Part shown: positions 26,704-39,654 of the stretch, one piece after another
How the letters are laid out: each line of letters starts with the position of its first letter
How positions within the stretch are numbered: the stretch's first letter is position 1
Source: Nautilus pompilius
Lineage: Eukaryota > Mollusca > Cephalopoda > Nautilida > Nautilidae
Assembly: GCA_018389105.1 (NCBI GenBank)
Contig: JACATO010000095.1
Coordinates: 2,601,501-2,665,500 of the forward strand
Length of the DNA: 64,000 nt
Direction: 5' to 3'
Translations under genes and position numbers: made by a program
Notes under the pieces: model-generated
Databases searched by the model: none
Seen by the model: only the letters and a program-made list of their open reading frames with translations
What the model was told of the DNA's origin: nothing

Positions 26704-28899
26704 TATTTATAAAAATAAAGGCAAAAAATTAACTTACTAAATAAATGAATAAAAGATTTGTCAGAATGCACACACAAGCATGAAAGATGGCTGAAGAAAT
26801 AAAATAAATGGTAGACTTACATTACAAATAGGGTTTATTTAGCATTCCACCAAAGAAATATTAAAAGAAAAATGATTTAAAAGATTCAGATCCAAATAAA
26901 TTAACTCATTTTAAATTAATAATCTTTTTGTCACAAATAAAATAATATTGTGAAGCTGACTTTTATCTTATTGAATAATAATGTATTATTTGTTATTTCG
27001 ACAATTACCAAAGAGTATTTCTATAAAATCGTATAATGAAAAACAAAATAGTTCTTATAAATTTTAGTTTTGGTTTGTTTTTAGATCAGTAGCATCAAAT
27101 TATTTCAAGATATAGTCACACTGTTTGTTTGCTGAAGATTAATGTTAGGTGGAGGTAGTGTTATGTACTACATAGCTATTTGATATTATACCGATACAAG
27201 TATAAGAACATCGCATTCTTTTTTATTTTATTTTTTAATTTTAAAGATTTGGTTATAAAAGATTTCTGCAGTTGACCAGAAGTGTCCTCTACAAATGAGT
27301 CCATTTTATTATTATTGTTTTTTTTTTTTTTTGCTACCATTTTAGTTAATAAAGATCCTCTCAGCATTGTTCAGAGAGAAATGGTCTGGTAATCACATAA
27401 AGCTAAACCCATTAGAAAGGTTTAAAATATGAAGGCTGAGAGCCCTGACACCTTTATTTTCAGCTAGCCAGGTACTTTGCTGTAGGCTTCTGACTGCCCA
27501 GGCCTTTAGATGTTGGTGCCTTTAGTAAAATAATAACATCACTCAACTTTACAAAGAAACTACAAGCTCAGGCTGCTAATATCATTATCAGGTAAGCAAG
27601 GACAACAAACCAGGAAACCTGAGACCTACCCCCTGATGAGCTACTGTTTCTTGGCTAGGGGTTTAGGGGTTCAGTTAGTTTAAAAACAAAAACAAAAAAG
27701 GCATGAACTAGGCTTAGAGCAGCAGTTCAATCATCACCATAACAACTATGCTTAAAATGTCCTCCAGCTGGGCTGAGACTCCAAAAAAAGACTTAACTAA
27801 GTGATTCTCCATATCCAGTTAGGAGAACCAACAGTCAGTCAACCTGATAAGCTTCAGGCATTTGTCCTGTTTACTTTTCACAATCAATGGAGAATTTAGA
27901 TTTACAAATTGCTGTTTTCAGTACTAGGATAAAAAAAAAAAAATTCCAGTTCACTGACAACCACACCAGTCTGGCAACTTTCACTTTTATCCTGAATTCT
28001 TGGCACAAGCTGAGATTGTGTCTCAGACTTCTATCTGCTTTGATGCCTCCAAGGAATTCTAATCAATCAATGACTGCCAGCACAGTTGCACCTCATAGGT
28101 AAATTTCTCAAGTAATTTAAATTGGCGACATGGTTTTATTACCATGAACTAAATGTAAGCTGGCATGTGTGCACTGCTGGTTGTTTCTTTTATCTCTACA
28201 TCTTTGCAACAAAATAAAAACAAATACAGTCAGTTCCAAAACATGCTAGCATCATCAGCTGATTAGTTCACTGTTGTTGTTTTCATACTGGAAACCAAAA
28301 GAACCTAACTCCAGTATCTTTTCAAATATATACCAGGCCTTTTAAATTCTCTGAGATCGCATTCCTTACCTACAAATTAGAGGCAAAACTTATGCCATTG
28401 TATTGAGATATTATTTTATTCTATTCTGAACATGTGATTAGAAGAATAATTTTCACCATTGATGATCACACAGCATTTAGTGGTTACAGTCTCAACAATG
28501 TCATTATTATAGTGAAAATAGTTTTTAAACATTTTTTTTTTAAAAAACCATCAGCTGACATGCACATGTATAAAACAGCCAATAGACATTTCAGAAGCAA
28601 ACTATAGCATTCAGTAGAGTAGTATAAAGTGTATTATATTTTGTTATTGCAGGGTTCTTAATCTTAAAAAAAAAAAAGAGGTCTATTTCAAAATGTTGAG
28701 TGTCCCACAAACTGCATCGGGAGTCCTGTTTCATACATGTACTGTAATAACTAATAAATAAAATAAGTATACAAAGTTTTGTTAAAGAATAACTCAATGA
28801 TGATTTTTTTTGTTTCTGTCATTGTTTTACTGTCACATATTTCATCATACTATGTTGGATTGAATTCATCAGAGTTTGGTCCTTCCTTCGTGAAACAGA

Positions 28900-30300
28900 T
28901 CAGTTTATTTACAGTTTCATGTTTAAGTTTGCAACAATTTTCTTTTTTGTTTCAGCTGGTTTTGAGATGAAAAAAAACTCTCCCAAAAGCAACTATGGTG
29001 ATTGAAGATATCAATGAAATCTTCTCTGTATTGTTCCAATTTTAGTATATGTAACGCCAATGTTACAAAATCCAGGAATATATCACTAAAGACTAACATA
29101 TCTCTCAAAGTTCTACTCCTGCATGACTTCAATATTATCTTAAATTGTTAATAGTCAACCTTCAACCTGTCATTGTTGATGATAGGATCAACATGAATAA
29201 CATTCGTATTTACTGAGTTTCCATAGATATTGCCTAGTGTTCCTGTCATTTCCATCATATTCCTGCAGTAATGAATCAATAGGAAGACAATTTGGATTTG
29301 ACACTGCATTCATTTCTTCAATATTCCCATTAATTGTGGTTCAAATCTTTCCTCCAGATTTTTTACCAAAATCCCTAAATATTCTCTAGAAAACTTCTGA
29401 AAATGAATCCTGAGATTTTCTTTATCAAGCAATTTAAGTTATTTATATACACCTGTTAAAAGCTATTCTGTATGTAATACAATGAACCTTTATAACCCTT
29501 GGATTTACATTATGGTCTTAAAAGAGTGCCAACATCATTGTTTCTCCATCATGACTACTGCGCCATCACTTACTAAACTAAGACAATATGCTAAATCGAG
29601 TCCTTTCTGTTATTACTTTTTTTTAATTTCATCAACAAAGTTATCCTTTCCTTCTGTTATTACCACACATTCAATAAAATTGATCACCAATTTGTTATTT
29701 TCACGTGCAATATAGTGAAAGTATATGTTGAGTTTCTTGTGCCTGTCACTTCTTTACTTTAATCCACTATTTCCAAAAAATTTTGAATGAATTAAATCTG
29801 CATCGATTCTCTCAATTATTGTTTCATTAATGGCACTTAACATTTCCACTTCTTATGCTCTTTCACTGGAGTAAACTATCCTTGTTATGAAGATGTGGAC
29901 AACCATTTTGTCTTTAGAAAAGAATCAAACTGTTGTACTGACTGAGGGATTGTCCATTTTTATTTTTGTTTTTTTTTTTTGCAAAATAATAAACTGTTCT
30001 GATTTATAGAGATTTTGACTTGTCATTTTCATCTCCATTCTGATCAATGACTTTTTCAATAGTAGTCATTATGGTTTGTTTTCTCTCTTTACACGTATTT
30101 CATCCGCAGCAATGAAATGTTCAAGATGTGTTTCATGTTGCATAAATGCACTGTACTGAATGTTCGTAGTTTCCATCTGTTACAATGGGATTTTATTCCT
30201 TGCATCATGGTACCACATACATTTAATGTGAATCTGATTGTCAGATTCATGTTTTCTAGCCATAGAAACGATTTTATCCAATGGAATTTTCTTACTGTCA
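28900..30300 (-). mobile_element. hAT-superfamily transposase relic
   Basis: Read on the minus strand, degraded pieces lie in hAT order. Near 30.2 kb is KKIPLDKIVSMARKH, from an N-terminal region. Near 29.57 kb is LDLAYCLSLVSDGAVVMMEK, matching the L...VSDGA.VM.G block around the second catalytic Asp of hAT/ZBED-like transposases. Near 29.38 kb is KFSREYLGILVKNLEERFEP. At 28923-29132 is a 69-codon frame starting MKSCRSRTLRDMLVFSDIFL. The frame is interrupted repeatedly. No terminal repeats or 8-bp target duplication were identified, so the ends are approximate. The assignment rests on the VSDGA block and the L-x-x-RF-x-P segment. Confidence 0.55.
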
Positions 30301-30915
30301 ACCAAAAGTTAGTAAATGTTTCTTTATGACTTTCTTCATCTATCCATGGGTGAGATGCTGCATTTGTCAAAGTTTCATCAGCTGATTGCTTATTTCCTCC
30401 AAAAAAAAGTATCAAGTTTACAATGAGACATTAGCATATATTAATGAAGGGTTTAGGAAAAAATCATACATCTTTTGTTTATGAGCTTTAATGATGGAAG
30501 CAAAAAATGTCAAATTTTCCAATCTAATTTACATGTTTTCATATGTATCCACTAATGTATATAAAATACATCAACCAGATATAATACTGAAACAAAAGAC
30601 AATCATACTCAACAATGATCAGATGCATTTAAAAAAATTGTTTTTACAGTTAATTTAACTTTATTATTACTTTCTGACACTCAACAAGTAAGCAAATCAT
30701 GTTATCAGTGAAACAATTAATTGTTTATTCAAGTAATCAGCAACCCCTTGCAACTTAACTTCTTCACACCCATTGTAATCATTACAGTTAACAATTTACT
30801 TGTGGCTTGGTAGGGTTAAAATTAAAGATTGGCAAGTGATATAAAATCATTTTACACACTACAATTTGTAAAAGTTAACAAGAATCTGAAAGGTTCATGA
30901 CAATATACATGTGTA

Positions 30916-31507
30916 CAGATGTCCCCCGGTTGTCACGGGGGTTACGTCCCTTGAGCACCCGTGGAGAGTGAAAAACCGCGAATATTGGATGTGGTCCATA
31001 AAGATGGCTATAAACGTCAAAATATAATGTAAAATATAATTAAAAAAATATAAGTAAATATATAATAATAATTTAATTTAAAAATAGAACACTCAGAGAA
31101 ACACTCAAGATAGCTACACGCGGTAAATTGGGATGATGCTGGGCTGCATCTGCCTGAGACAGCACCTCGTGGGCAGCAGCCAATCAGCAGCGAGGAGAAA
31201 TGAATAATGCTCTCGGATTGGCTACTTTCAAACCTCCAGCCAATAGCATTTATTTTATATCGATATTTTGCTGAATTTACGTTAGTATTTATATTACAAA
31301 ATTATTAAATTATATTGTTATTAATAATTTTGCGTTTAAAAGCGTGAAAAAATATATATTGCCACGAAAAAAAACCATAAAAAAATCGAGGGAGATATTT
31401 GCGATTCCGCGAGGGTTTCCACGAACAATTATTAGTTAGGTTCTAAGGAAAATTCCGCGAATAACCGGGGCTGCGAATGCCGAACCACAATTACGCGGGG
31501 TTGACTG
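30916..31507 (+). mobile_element. Tigger/pogo-type MITE, copy 2
   Basis: The element has a TA duplication on both sides, the left end CAGATGTCCCCCGGTTGTCA, and the right end, read inward, CAGTCAACCCCGCGTAATTG. The 592-bp body matches the copy at 26110-26703 almost base for base outside a few indels and substitutions, many at CpG sites. It contains the same three CCAAT-type boxes (31180-31184, inverted 31217-31221, 31240-31244). It has no coding capacity. Its family relation to the 45031-45860 Tigger derivative is at superfamily level only, because the termini differ. Confidence 0.88.
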
Positions 31508-32163
31508 TATATTAATGTGTCCAAATCCGATTTACTGCATCATGGGACCTGAAACCTCAGGTCTTTGAGATCCCTGTTACCAATTTCTTTGTTTTAAGTT
31601 ATTAACCTCTCTCTTTACAAAACTAAGGAGAGGTCTGATTTGACTGCTTGACTTACTACTATACAAAACTGAATTTTACAGACAAAGGTTTAAGGAGCTG
31701 TCTTTTAAAAAAAAAACTACTGCTCTAAATGTTTTCCATAATTTATTCTTTTCAATCTTTTTTAAATGCAGTCTTGTATTTGACTGTAGCTAGGTGTCTA
31801 GTCTTCTGAGCTTAAAACTAATAGTCCTGCCAATATTTAAAACCTGTCAGCAGTCACAGTTAATCACTTGTCATGAAAACTTGACCATGAAAAGTTTTTT
31901 TTTTTAATCACATAAAAAAGAAAATTTTCAAAAAATTTTTGAAATAATAGTTGAAAAAATACAGGTTTAAAAGAATAATTTATTTCAACACTACAATTAT
32001 TAGCACAAAGTAGTTCTAACATTCAAATTTTTACTGTTAGATTAATAAAAAAAATTTCATATAGATGGTAAATAACTAAGATCCATTTAATGCAAGCTAT
32101 TCTATTACATACATTTAGATTTTTCAGTATTTTTGCTGTTAGTACTGAGAAAGTTTGACATAC

Positions 32164-32331
32164 CTGGACAAAAGGCTGTGCAAGATATCTTTTGATAGAA
32201 CTCTCCAGAACACTTCAGTCCACCATTCAGGGGAGCAGGATTAGTACAAGTCCTCACCCGCTTCTGATATCCTTTCCCACATTTCACAGAACATTCATTC
32301 CACTGATTCCATGTAGACCATCCACCATTCA
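32164..32331 (-). CDS. unc5: UNC5-type netrin receptor, exon for first thrombospondin type-1 repeat
   Basis: This internal exon of 168 nt is phase 1 at both ends. It encodes a complete TSP1 repeat beginning [20 protein letters not shown], continuing through [12 protein letters not shown] and ending CTAFCP. All six cysteines of a group-1 TSP1 repeat are visible, together with the stacked Trp ladder W-x-x-W-x-x-W and the basic strand KRVRTC. In known UNC5 proteins the first TSP1 repeat also starts VNGGWS, contains [13 protein letters not shown] and follows the second Ig domain directly, so the assignment is strong. The acceptor is tttctttag and the donor CAG|gtatgt. The residue before the second cysteine is Lys, so the usual O-fucosylation consensus is not met, while WSTW is a C-mannosylation-type motif. 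The preceding exon is at 44462-44642, across a 12,130-nt intron. The second TSP1 repeat was not found in the window. Confidence 0.96.
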
Positions 32332-33290
32332 CTAAAGAAAAATCATCAATGAACATATTATAAACTAAGCTGTTTGTGTTACTGTTGTTTTCAAATGCAA
32401 TGAACTATCTGTAGTTGTAGTTCTTGGAACCTGGTAAGATACAGTGCCATATTCTCAAAAATCTAAACGATCTTAATAAATAGAGATTAGTTTACTGATG
32501 TTGAAGAGACTAATTTAACTCTTTAAACCAAACATTCAAATTACCTACATTCTCTAAATAAATTAAATCCAATATTACTAAAAAACTGAAATGGAAATGT
32601 AATTTGGATACCAAAACTCAAATGGGAGCATACCGATATCAAAGAAAAGTTAGTCTAAACCATACATTACCAGTTGGTATTCATTATACAGTGACCAAGT
32701 AAAACTCATATACTACTCACTAGCCAGAGATGCCATACTAATTCCACTTACATGCTAAATTAATACTAGTTGAATTGCTGTCTGAAATAGCAGTTTTTAA
32801 TTCATGTAGAGATTTTCTTGCTTGAAACTACTGTTATTTTACTCTTACATAGTTTCAAATTGTTCATTTAACTTTTGTAATGCTTAGTATATCTCTCTTG
32901 TGATAACAATGGTTTTGCTGAAATTGTTATTTTAAATACAATTTAATGATTTAATTAAATATTTAATAATTTATATTTATTTTGGAAAGTAATTTTTACA
33001 TAGCACAAATGATGTACTGAAAGATAATCAGACATTGTTTGTGTCATCTATTTGATTAAATTCAAATCTTAAATCAAATGACAATCTAATAAGCTTGTAT
33101 ATTTTAAGATGGCTGATTTAATCAGTTTCATTTTCCATAGTTAGATTGTGTGGAATTGTGAAATTTATCTTTTGATGATCACATGAATCTGAATGATTTT
33201 GTCTAAGGTTTTACTGAAGAATAGTTACTTTTTTTTTTTTTAAAGGATATATGTAAACAGTTCATGCCTTGCACATTTAAATGTGCATGC

Positions 33291-33546
33291 CAATGTTGTT
33301 GTGTTATACACTAGTCTCTGCAACTGAGATAAACCCTGGTGAAAGAGAGCATGGTAGTGCAGTTATTCTCTAGAGAGCATTGCCTATCCTATGCTGCAAG
33401 GGCCCAAGTACTTCACACCAAGCAGGGAAAAGTTCCTACTGGAACTCTTGATTTTAGATGTGGAAGGAAACCCACATGACTGAAAATCAAACTCATGCCT
33501 TCAGCCTTGCAGTCCAATATATTAACCACCTGACTACAGCTCCACT
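33291..33546 (-). mobile_element. tRNA-derived SINE, copy 2
   Basis: On the minus strand the head reads GAGCTGTAGTCAGGTGGTTA, then GCATGAGTTTGATTTTCAG, fitting RNA polymerase III A and B boxes about 45 nt apart. The body reads TTTCCTTCCACATCTAAAAT, then GAGTTCCAGTAGGAACTTTT, and a tail with ATAACACAACAACATTGG. It aligns along its length with the copies at 24.9 and 50.9 kb. It lies inside the intron between the UNC5 Ig and TSP1 exons, on the same strand as the gene. Confidence 0.75.
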
Positions 33547-34739
33547 CTCATGTCAATGCTAAATTCTGAGATGATGAAATAGTAGAAAACTATTATATGC
33601 AGCAATAAAGTCAGTTTATCAGTACGTTTGCTAATATTCTGTTTTGTTATTTCAATAAAACAACAGAAAATTAAATGCTGGCATATGAAATCTAAAGCAA
33701 ACTCCTCTCCACCAACATTTAAGGAATGATTCCCAGCATGCAATGCTACAAAAGAATGACCACCTCCCATGTGGTTGTCATATGTTTCCTGGTTACATAC
33801 TGCACACACACAGCCTAAAATAAACAAGGGATAGGCGCAGTTCTCTCTGCCTGCTTCTTTTTTTTTTTTTAAATGTAAATATTATTGCAGTTGTAAGCAT
33901 TCAGGATGTACATCATCAATCCTGGCCTGTTTTTTGTCAATCGACTTTTAGCTGAGTTCTACTAGAGCTAAGCAATACATCAGTTTCCAGAGCAATGCAT
34001 TGTAGTGAGGGGGTGTTTGTTTTCTTAATTCTCAGCAGATAAAATCTTATTTCATATTGCAGGCACTTTCCTTATATACATTTCTTTAAAGAACACTGAT
34101 GATGATTGATTACTAGACAGGAACATAGTAGTTTATTTTCAAGAAAAAATAATATATATTTCACATGACTTAAATGTGCTTATGAATAAACTGGTAGTTG
34201 AATTTAATTTTTAGTAGTAATGCAATTACAATATTTACTGTTAAAATTAATAATTTTAATTTTATGTCGTATTTAGAAAAATAGGGGTTTCTTCTTTAAA
34301 ACTAGCAAGAGAAAAAAGGTGTTTTTTCTCTTCAACACCTTACCACTTGTAGTGTACAATACAATATTCTTAGTGAAACATATATGCTGACATGAATGCT
34401 AGATTAACTTTGAAGTGTTGGCTTTTATTTCTACAAATTTGTTAATATTATTAACTGTTTGTCACTTATTTTGCCAAAATTTAGTCAAATCTATAAACAT
34501 GTTGAACAGATAACAATCAAGGCAACTTACATGCAATTATATATTTTAAGATTCACAAACTTAGAATGTTTCCTCTATGGTTAATAAAATGTAAAACACT
34601 AGTTTAAAGAGCCACTGGTTCTAATGGCTGCAACAATGTTGTTAAAGGCTGCTTATTTATTGGTTTCATGAAAACAAATTGTAAAATGGAAAAAAAATTT
34701 GAAAAAAAACAATTATATAAAATTAGCAACTGATAATTC

Positions 34740-34942
34740 TTAACCCTTTGAACTCTAGCAGCTGGTTTACTGGCCTGCCACATGTTTTTCTTTACCAATG
34801 AATGATGTGGTAATTCCTGACCAATCAGTGACTATGTTACATTTGAGTTTTGATCTGCACTACCAGCAGAAATTGTTTCTCATGATTTTCACAAGTTTTT
34901 GGAGGTATGGCCATCCAGGGAGCTCAGGGTTCAAAGGGTTAA
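34740..34942. mobile_element. TTAA-flanked piggyBac-like MITE
   Basis: The segment is bounded by TTAA at 34740-34743 and 34939-34942. The inside ends are CCCTTTGAACTC and, read inward from the right, CCCTTTGAACCC, a 12-bp inverted repeat with one mismatch. TTAA duplication with CCC-starting termini is the hallmark of piggyBac elements. The internal 195 bp has no reading frame of interest. It lies in the UNC5 intron between the Ig and TSP1 exons. Confidence 0.75.
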
Positions 34943-37900
34943 TTTTCTATCCTTTTAGTGAAATCTGCACTATTATACATTGGAAAAAAAAATGCTGAAA
35001 CTCACATCATTTGAAAATTAAACATATAATTAAAAAAAAAAAAAACACTTTTCCTTAAAGCAGCATAGATGGGTCTTTCCATGAGATGTACAATGGCTGC
35101 TACATACCACCAGAAAATAAATTAACTATGGCTATTGATTAAAGAGCTAAACTGCACAGTCTCAAAACCTGAAGCATGAGCTTACACTTGACTGGATTCA
35201 TTTGTCTGCAAGTGCTCAAAAGTTTCTTGTATTTAAAAACCTTAATAACTTCTAGTCTTCTGAACATGTGGCAAAGTAATAATAATCTTAGAGCGAGACT
35301 ACATAATTCTGATACTTTACTTTCTTAATTTACCAAACAAAAGTTTGGTTTTTCAGGGGTCTCTCTTTTTTTTTTTTTTGGTAATTCAACTCTACAGAAG
35401 GCAAGGAAAATGTTTCATTTAGGACCAGGATTAGAATTCAACAGAAATATTTAAGTCTTGTCAACTCCCAACCAAAAAAACAAAAAAAAAAAAAACAACT
35501 TTTCTACATTGGGATAAAATAACAGATTGGGCATCCAGTTTTTCACTCTTCCTTCCAATCGACATTAATGAACCCCTTAATCTCCCTCTATAGACCTACA
35601 AGCTCCATCCTTTATCCAAGTAGCTGGTGTGCACTCTGTGATTATGTTTGTCTTTTCAAAAGAAAACTGAATTTGTAAAACTCAAATCCTCAGTTTTTCT
35701 GTTTTTTTAATATCTGCAAAACTGAAAGCTGCAGACACAAATTAAAACAACAAGTTAATCCTTTGGTCACAGGAACAGAAACAAGGAAAAAAACTAAAGC
35801 AGAAATGACTTTGCCACTTAGAGAACGGCAAAATGGTTACAACAAATAAAGCTTCCCAAATTCTTTTATTTAACTAACCAAAGCAAAGATAAAAAAAATT
35901 AAAAAGCAAACAAAACAATTTGCTTTTTTTTCCAGAATTTTCATTTGGATTTCATGTGTGTGATGAGAAATGGAATTAGTTTACTCTGTGTCAAGCAAGA
36001 TCAAAGTATTCTGAGAGAAAATGAAGCAGCATGAAAAAAGAGGAAACATCTATAACTGCCTTGAGAGATAACGTTTATTAGAAAAGGAAAACTTCTTTAG
36101 CATAATTTTTTAACAAGGAATAAAAAAAAAACATTGCGAGTTATGAGAAAAACAACTTCTGCTGACTTTGTATTCAGAAGCGATTTATTTTTTTCCATAT
36201 TACAATGTTTTTATTCCTGCCTAGGAGATAATGCCAGCATTATAGTATTATACAACAGCAAGAAAGCCTCAGGAATTTGCAAACTTTGATTGTTTTCAAA
36301 TCAAAATCTAGAAGTTACTGTGCGTAGACATACTTCTCACTCACACACTCATGTCATAGCTGTTGATGGACTTAAAGCAGTTAAAAATTAAAAGTAGATA
36401 AATGAGTCCTGCATTTGTATACTGTACATCTGCATAAATGCAAGATTAGTAAAGATAATGTCAAATATATGTTAAAAAGATAAATATTTAATGACTTATT
36501 ACCAAAGGGTAACTATAGGGTTGAGTGGTATTTTCTTTTTTATTATGGCACCACCATTAAAATAAAAAGCTGAGATTTTATCAGCAATTAAACAAAAAAA
36601 CAGAAAATTATTAATTATAGGACAAAAATTAATAACATCAGTATTATATTTGCATTTTTGGATCTTTAGAGCCTTTGAGAACTTATTTAATTAATGGCCA
36701 TAGAGTTACAGTTTTTAATAGATGCTTAATCATACATAAATAGTTTGCTTACATATAGTATATTTACTGTTCCTATCAACCTCACAGAAGCTGTCCAATG
36801 TTAAAAGCATGCTTTCTTCAAATTGTACCATGTGGTTTATTTTGCTATACACAGTATATCTATAAAGATCTGAGGCCTTGTATATTATACATATTATATC
36901 AATGTAATCTGTTCAGCTAAATGAGGTGAAGATGTATAAAATATTAATAACTACTATATACAATCGATGCCAAATCTTGCAGGTATGGATAATAACAGGG
37001 AAGCCCTTTCGAGTACATAATAAGCCACCAGTTATTGAGAAAGGATAACAAACAGTAGTAGTTCATAATGTATTTATGTAGTCTAAACAATCTCTGAGCA
37101 GATAATTCTACAAACAAATTACCTGAAAGAAAATATTTCTTTGCTTCAACAAGAAGCATAACTGGAAAATCTTTGTTGTACCAGATGACTTTACAAACAG
37201 AAGAGGTAAATTTTCATCTCAAGACCCAAGTTAGGTGACATTATTTGGGCAGCTATAGTGACTGTTAATCAAGAATGTTTGATTTCATTTCTTTTGTGGA
37301 TTGTTAACCTGATGCTCTTCAATTATTAAAGATTTTCCAATTACAGCCTAATGAAGAACCAACAAAAAAGTCAATTTAGGTGGTGTCAGGCCCAGTAACT
37401 GTATCACTAACAGTGACGTTGGTCATTAGCGTTTAAGCTAAGCTATAACAGGAGTGTTAAAAAACCAGCGGCAACAGTATAACAGAACCCAATATGGCAA
37501 AGTGAACAAGACTAAAGCAAGCATAATAATGCATCAGGTTAAAAAAATTTTAAAAGCACCTAAAATGCTGTTAGCTAAATGGAAATGCTTGTTTGTTTAA
37601 TCGGAACCATGTTTAACCGGCCTTGTCAGCTTTGAAACTTGAAAAGAAAGAGAAATTAAATAGTTGATATTTGAAAGAAAGAAAAAGTGAAAAATTATGG
37701 AACAAAATGTACGTGGACAAGTCAACAACATTACTTCAGATCAAAGTAAAAAATTTCACAAAAGAAAAACAAACAGCAACAAAGGATGAAGAAACCATTT
37801 CTGCAGAAAAAATTTTTTAAAGGGGAAGAGAGTCACTGCGGCATTACCCTATGTTAAAGAATTACTTTGCTAACTATAGGGGTGCAAAGATGCCCATTCA

Positions 37901-39608
37901 AATATAACTAAATGAACTGTTACCAATAAGAGGCTTCCTTCATGGCCTACTTATTCTGCTCTCCTAGCATACTAGGGTGAGTCCTTCCAAATGTACGAAC
38001 TTTCATGATTTATCCATGTCTTCCTGGAAAACGTTTCAACAACATCCTAAGGGAAGCACAATATTTAACTGAAATGGTTGTAGAAAAGTCTGACACCATT
38101 TCAGTGGATATGTGAAACTCACAAAGACCCAAATGAAAAAGAAAAGGAAAACAATTTTAAGCAAGCTATTGGTAAGCTGAGTAGAAATATATCATACCCT
38201 GCCCTGTGAAAAGATGGAAACAATGAAAACCTCAAGGACTAACAAAGATATGGATAATTAATTTTTAATATCATCATGAACCTTTTTCATTTAATAAGAG
38301 CAGCTGTGGATTTGACCCATGTGTAACTATAATAATGTCATTAATTATTCCCCATTAATTTGTAGCATCTGCAGCACAGCTCCAAACTCCTGCTTACCTA
38401 AGTTCATGGAGTAATGATGGGTTGGTATGGCACCTAATGATAAAAAAAAAAAAGCAGCTGTCTCTTTTACTCAAAAACAGGAAAGGGAGCAATTTGCCCT
38501 AAACTTTTTAAAGTCTAAAAAAATCTCTCTCTTTCACTTGGATATCTACACGAGCTAAAAACACTATGTATCTGTGTATATGTTTACATGTATGCCCTCT
38601 TGTATGTTACACAACTGTATAATAAAGCAGAGGTGTAAGCAGCAAAACTTCGTTATAGTACTTAAATGGCATTTCAGACATCATTGAAACTAAAAACTAA
38701 ATTAGGTGCATAAAAAAGTGTGTGGTAATGCATTAAGAATGAGTATATATCCTAATGCTAGTTAGTTGTTCTGGCTACAAAGACGTGCCTATTTGGTCTA
38801 TTGCTCAATATCCCTAACATTTGTAGAGTACAATTTCTGTCAAGCTCTCAGGTAATGGAGTTAGAATGAGACACGTAATAGAGACAGGGTGGTATTTAAA
38901 AAATGAAAAATTATTCATCATTTCAAAAAATGGCCAAAATAAGAAGAAAAAAAAAACTTTGAAATAAAAAAAGAACTCCAGCCTATTTAAATTAGAATTT
39001 AAGTGCAGATTTAGAAGGATCAATCTAATCCAGTTTGTATCTCTATCTGAAAATGTTTCTTTTCTATTGGTATTTAATCAAAATACATACTTCTGTTTGA
39101 GTAATCATTGCCACCATCACTGTCATATATTTCACACAATACATGTTGATAAAGCCAGCTTAATTTCTACTCTGGGAAATGGCGCTATTATGCAATGCTG
39201 CAAATTTGTCCCATCTGACAAACTGCAGTAATGAAAGAAATAAAGAAAAAAATTTAAGTAGCAAGTCTAGAGATCAGTTGATATCAACCTGCTGCAGCCT
39301 CTATAAAGTAAATGCTATTAAGCTCTCATTATGTATACCATACTTTTTTTATAATTACCCAAAGTATCCAAGGGCACATTAAAAGTAATCACACAGTCAG
39401 AAGAATCTCATGGAAATTTTACACCTTGTAGATGACACTATAGCTGTGCCATATTGAATCAGCCCTGACTATCTGCCAGAAAGACAAAAAAAAACAGTAT
39501 GAAGTAATATGAACTGCAAAAAGCCATCACATGCTAAGTTGCTTCTAGGTCAACAGTGACTTTAAAAATAAATCTAAAAATCAAAAGATTGTTGTTTCAT
39601 GGCTACAA

Positions 39609-39654
39609 TGACAATGATGATGGTGATGATGATGATGATGATCATGATGATGAT
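39609..39654 (+). repeat. (GAT)n microsatellite
   Basis: Imperfect GAT/TGA units are present with one CAT interruption. Confidence 0.93.

Larger units (their letters stand above)
15713..32163 (-). other. UNC5 intron downstream of TSP1 exon (to the microexon candidate)
   Basis: The sequence begins with a gtatgt donor at its high-coordinate end. If the microexon is real, this is a single intron of 16,451 nt; if not, the intron continues towards position 1. It contains a LINE relic, a Tc1 relic, one SINE, two Tigger-type MITEs and a hAT relic, annotated separately. Between them (18.55-23.6, 25.2-26.1, 26.7-28.9 and 31.5-32.16 kb) I see only AT-rich non-coding sequence and short homopolymers. 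Confidence 0.7.

Noticed and set aside
33534-33827. 97-codon minus-strand open frame ending at the SINE head
   Set aside because: No motif; it only abuts the start of SINE copy 2.
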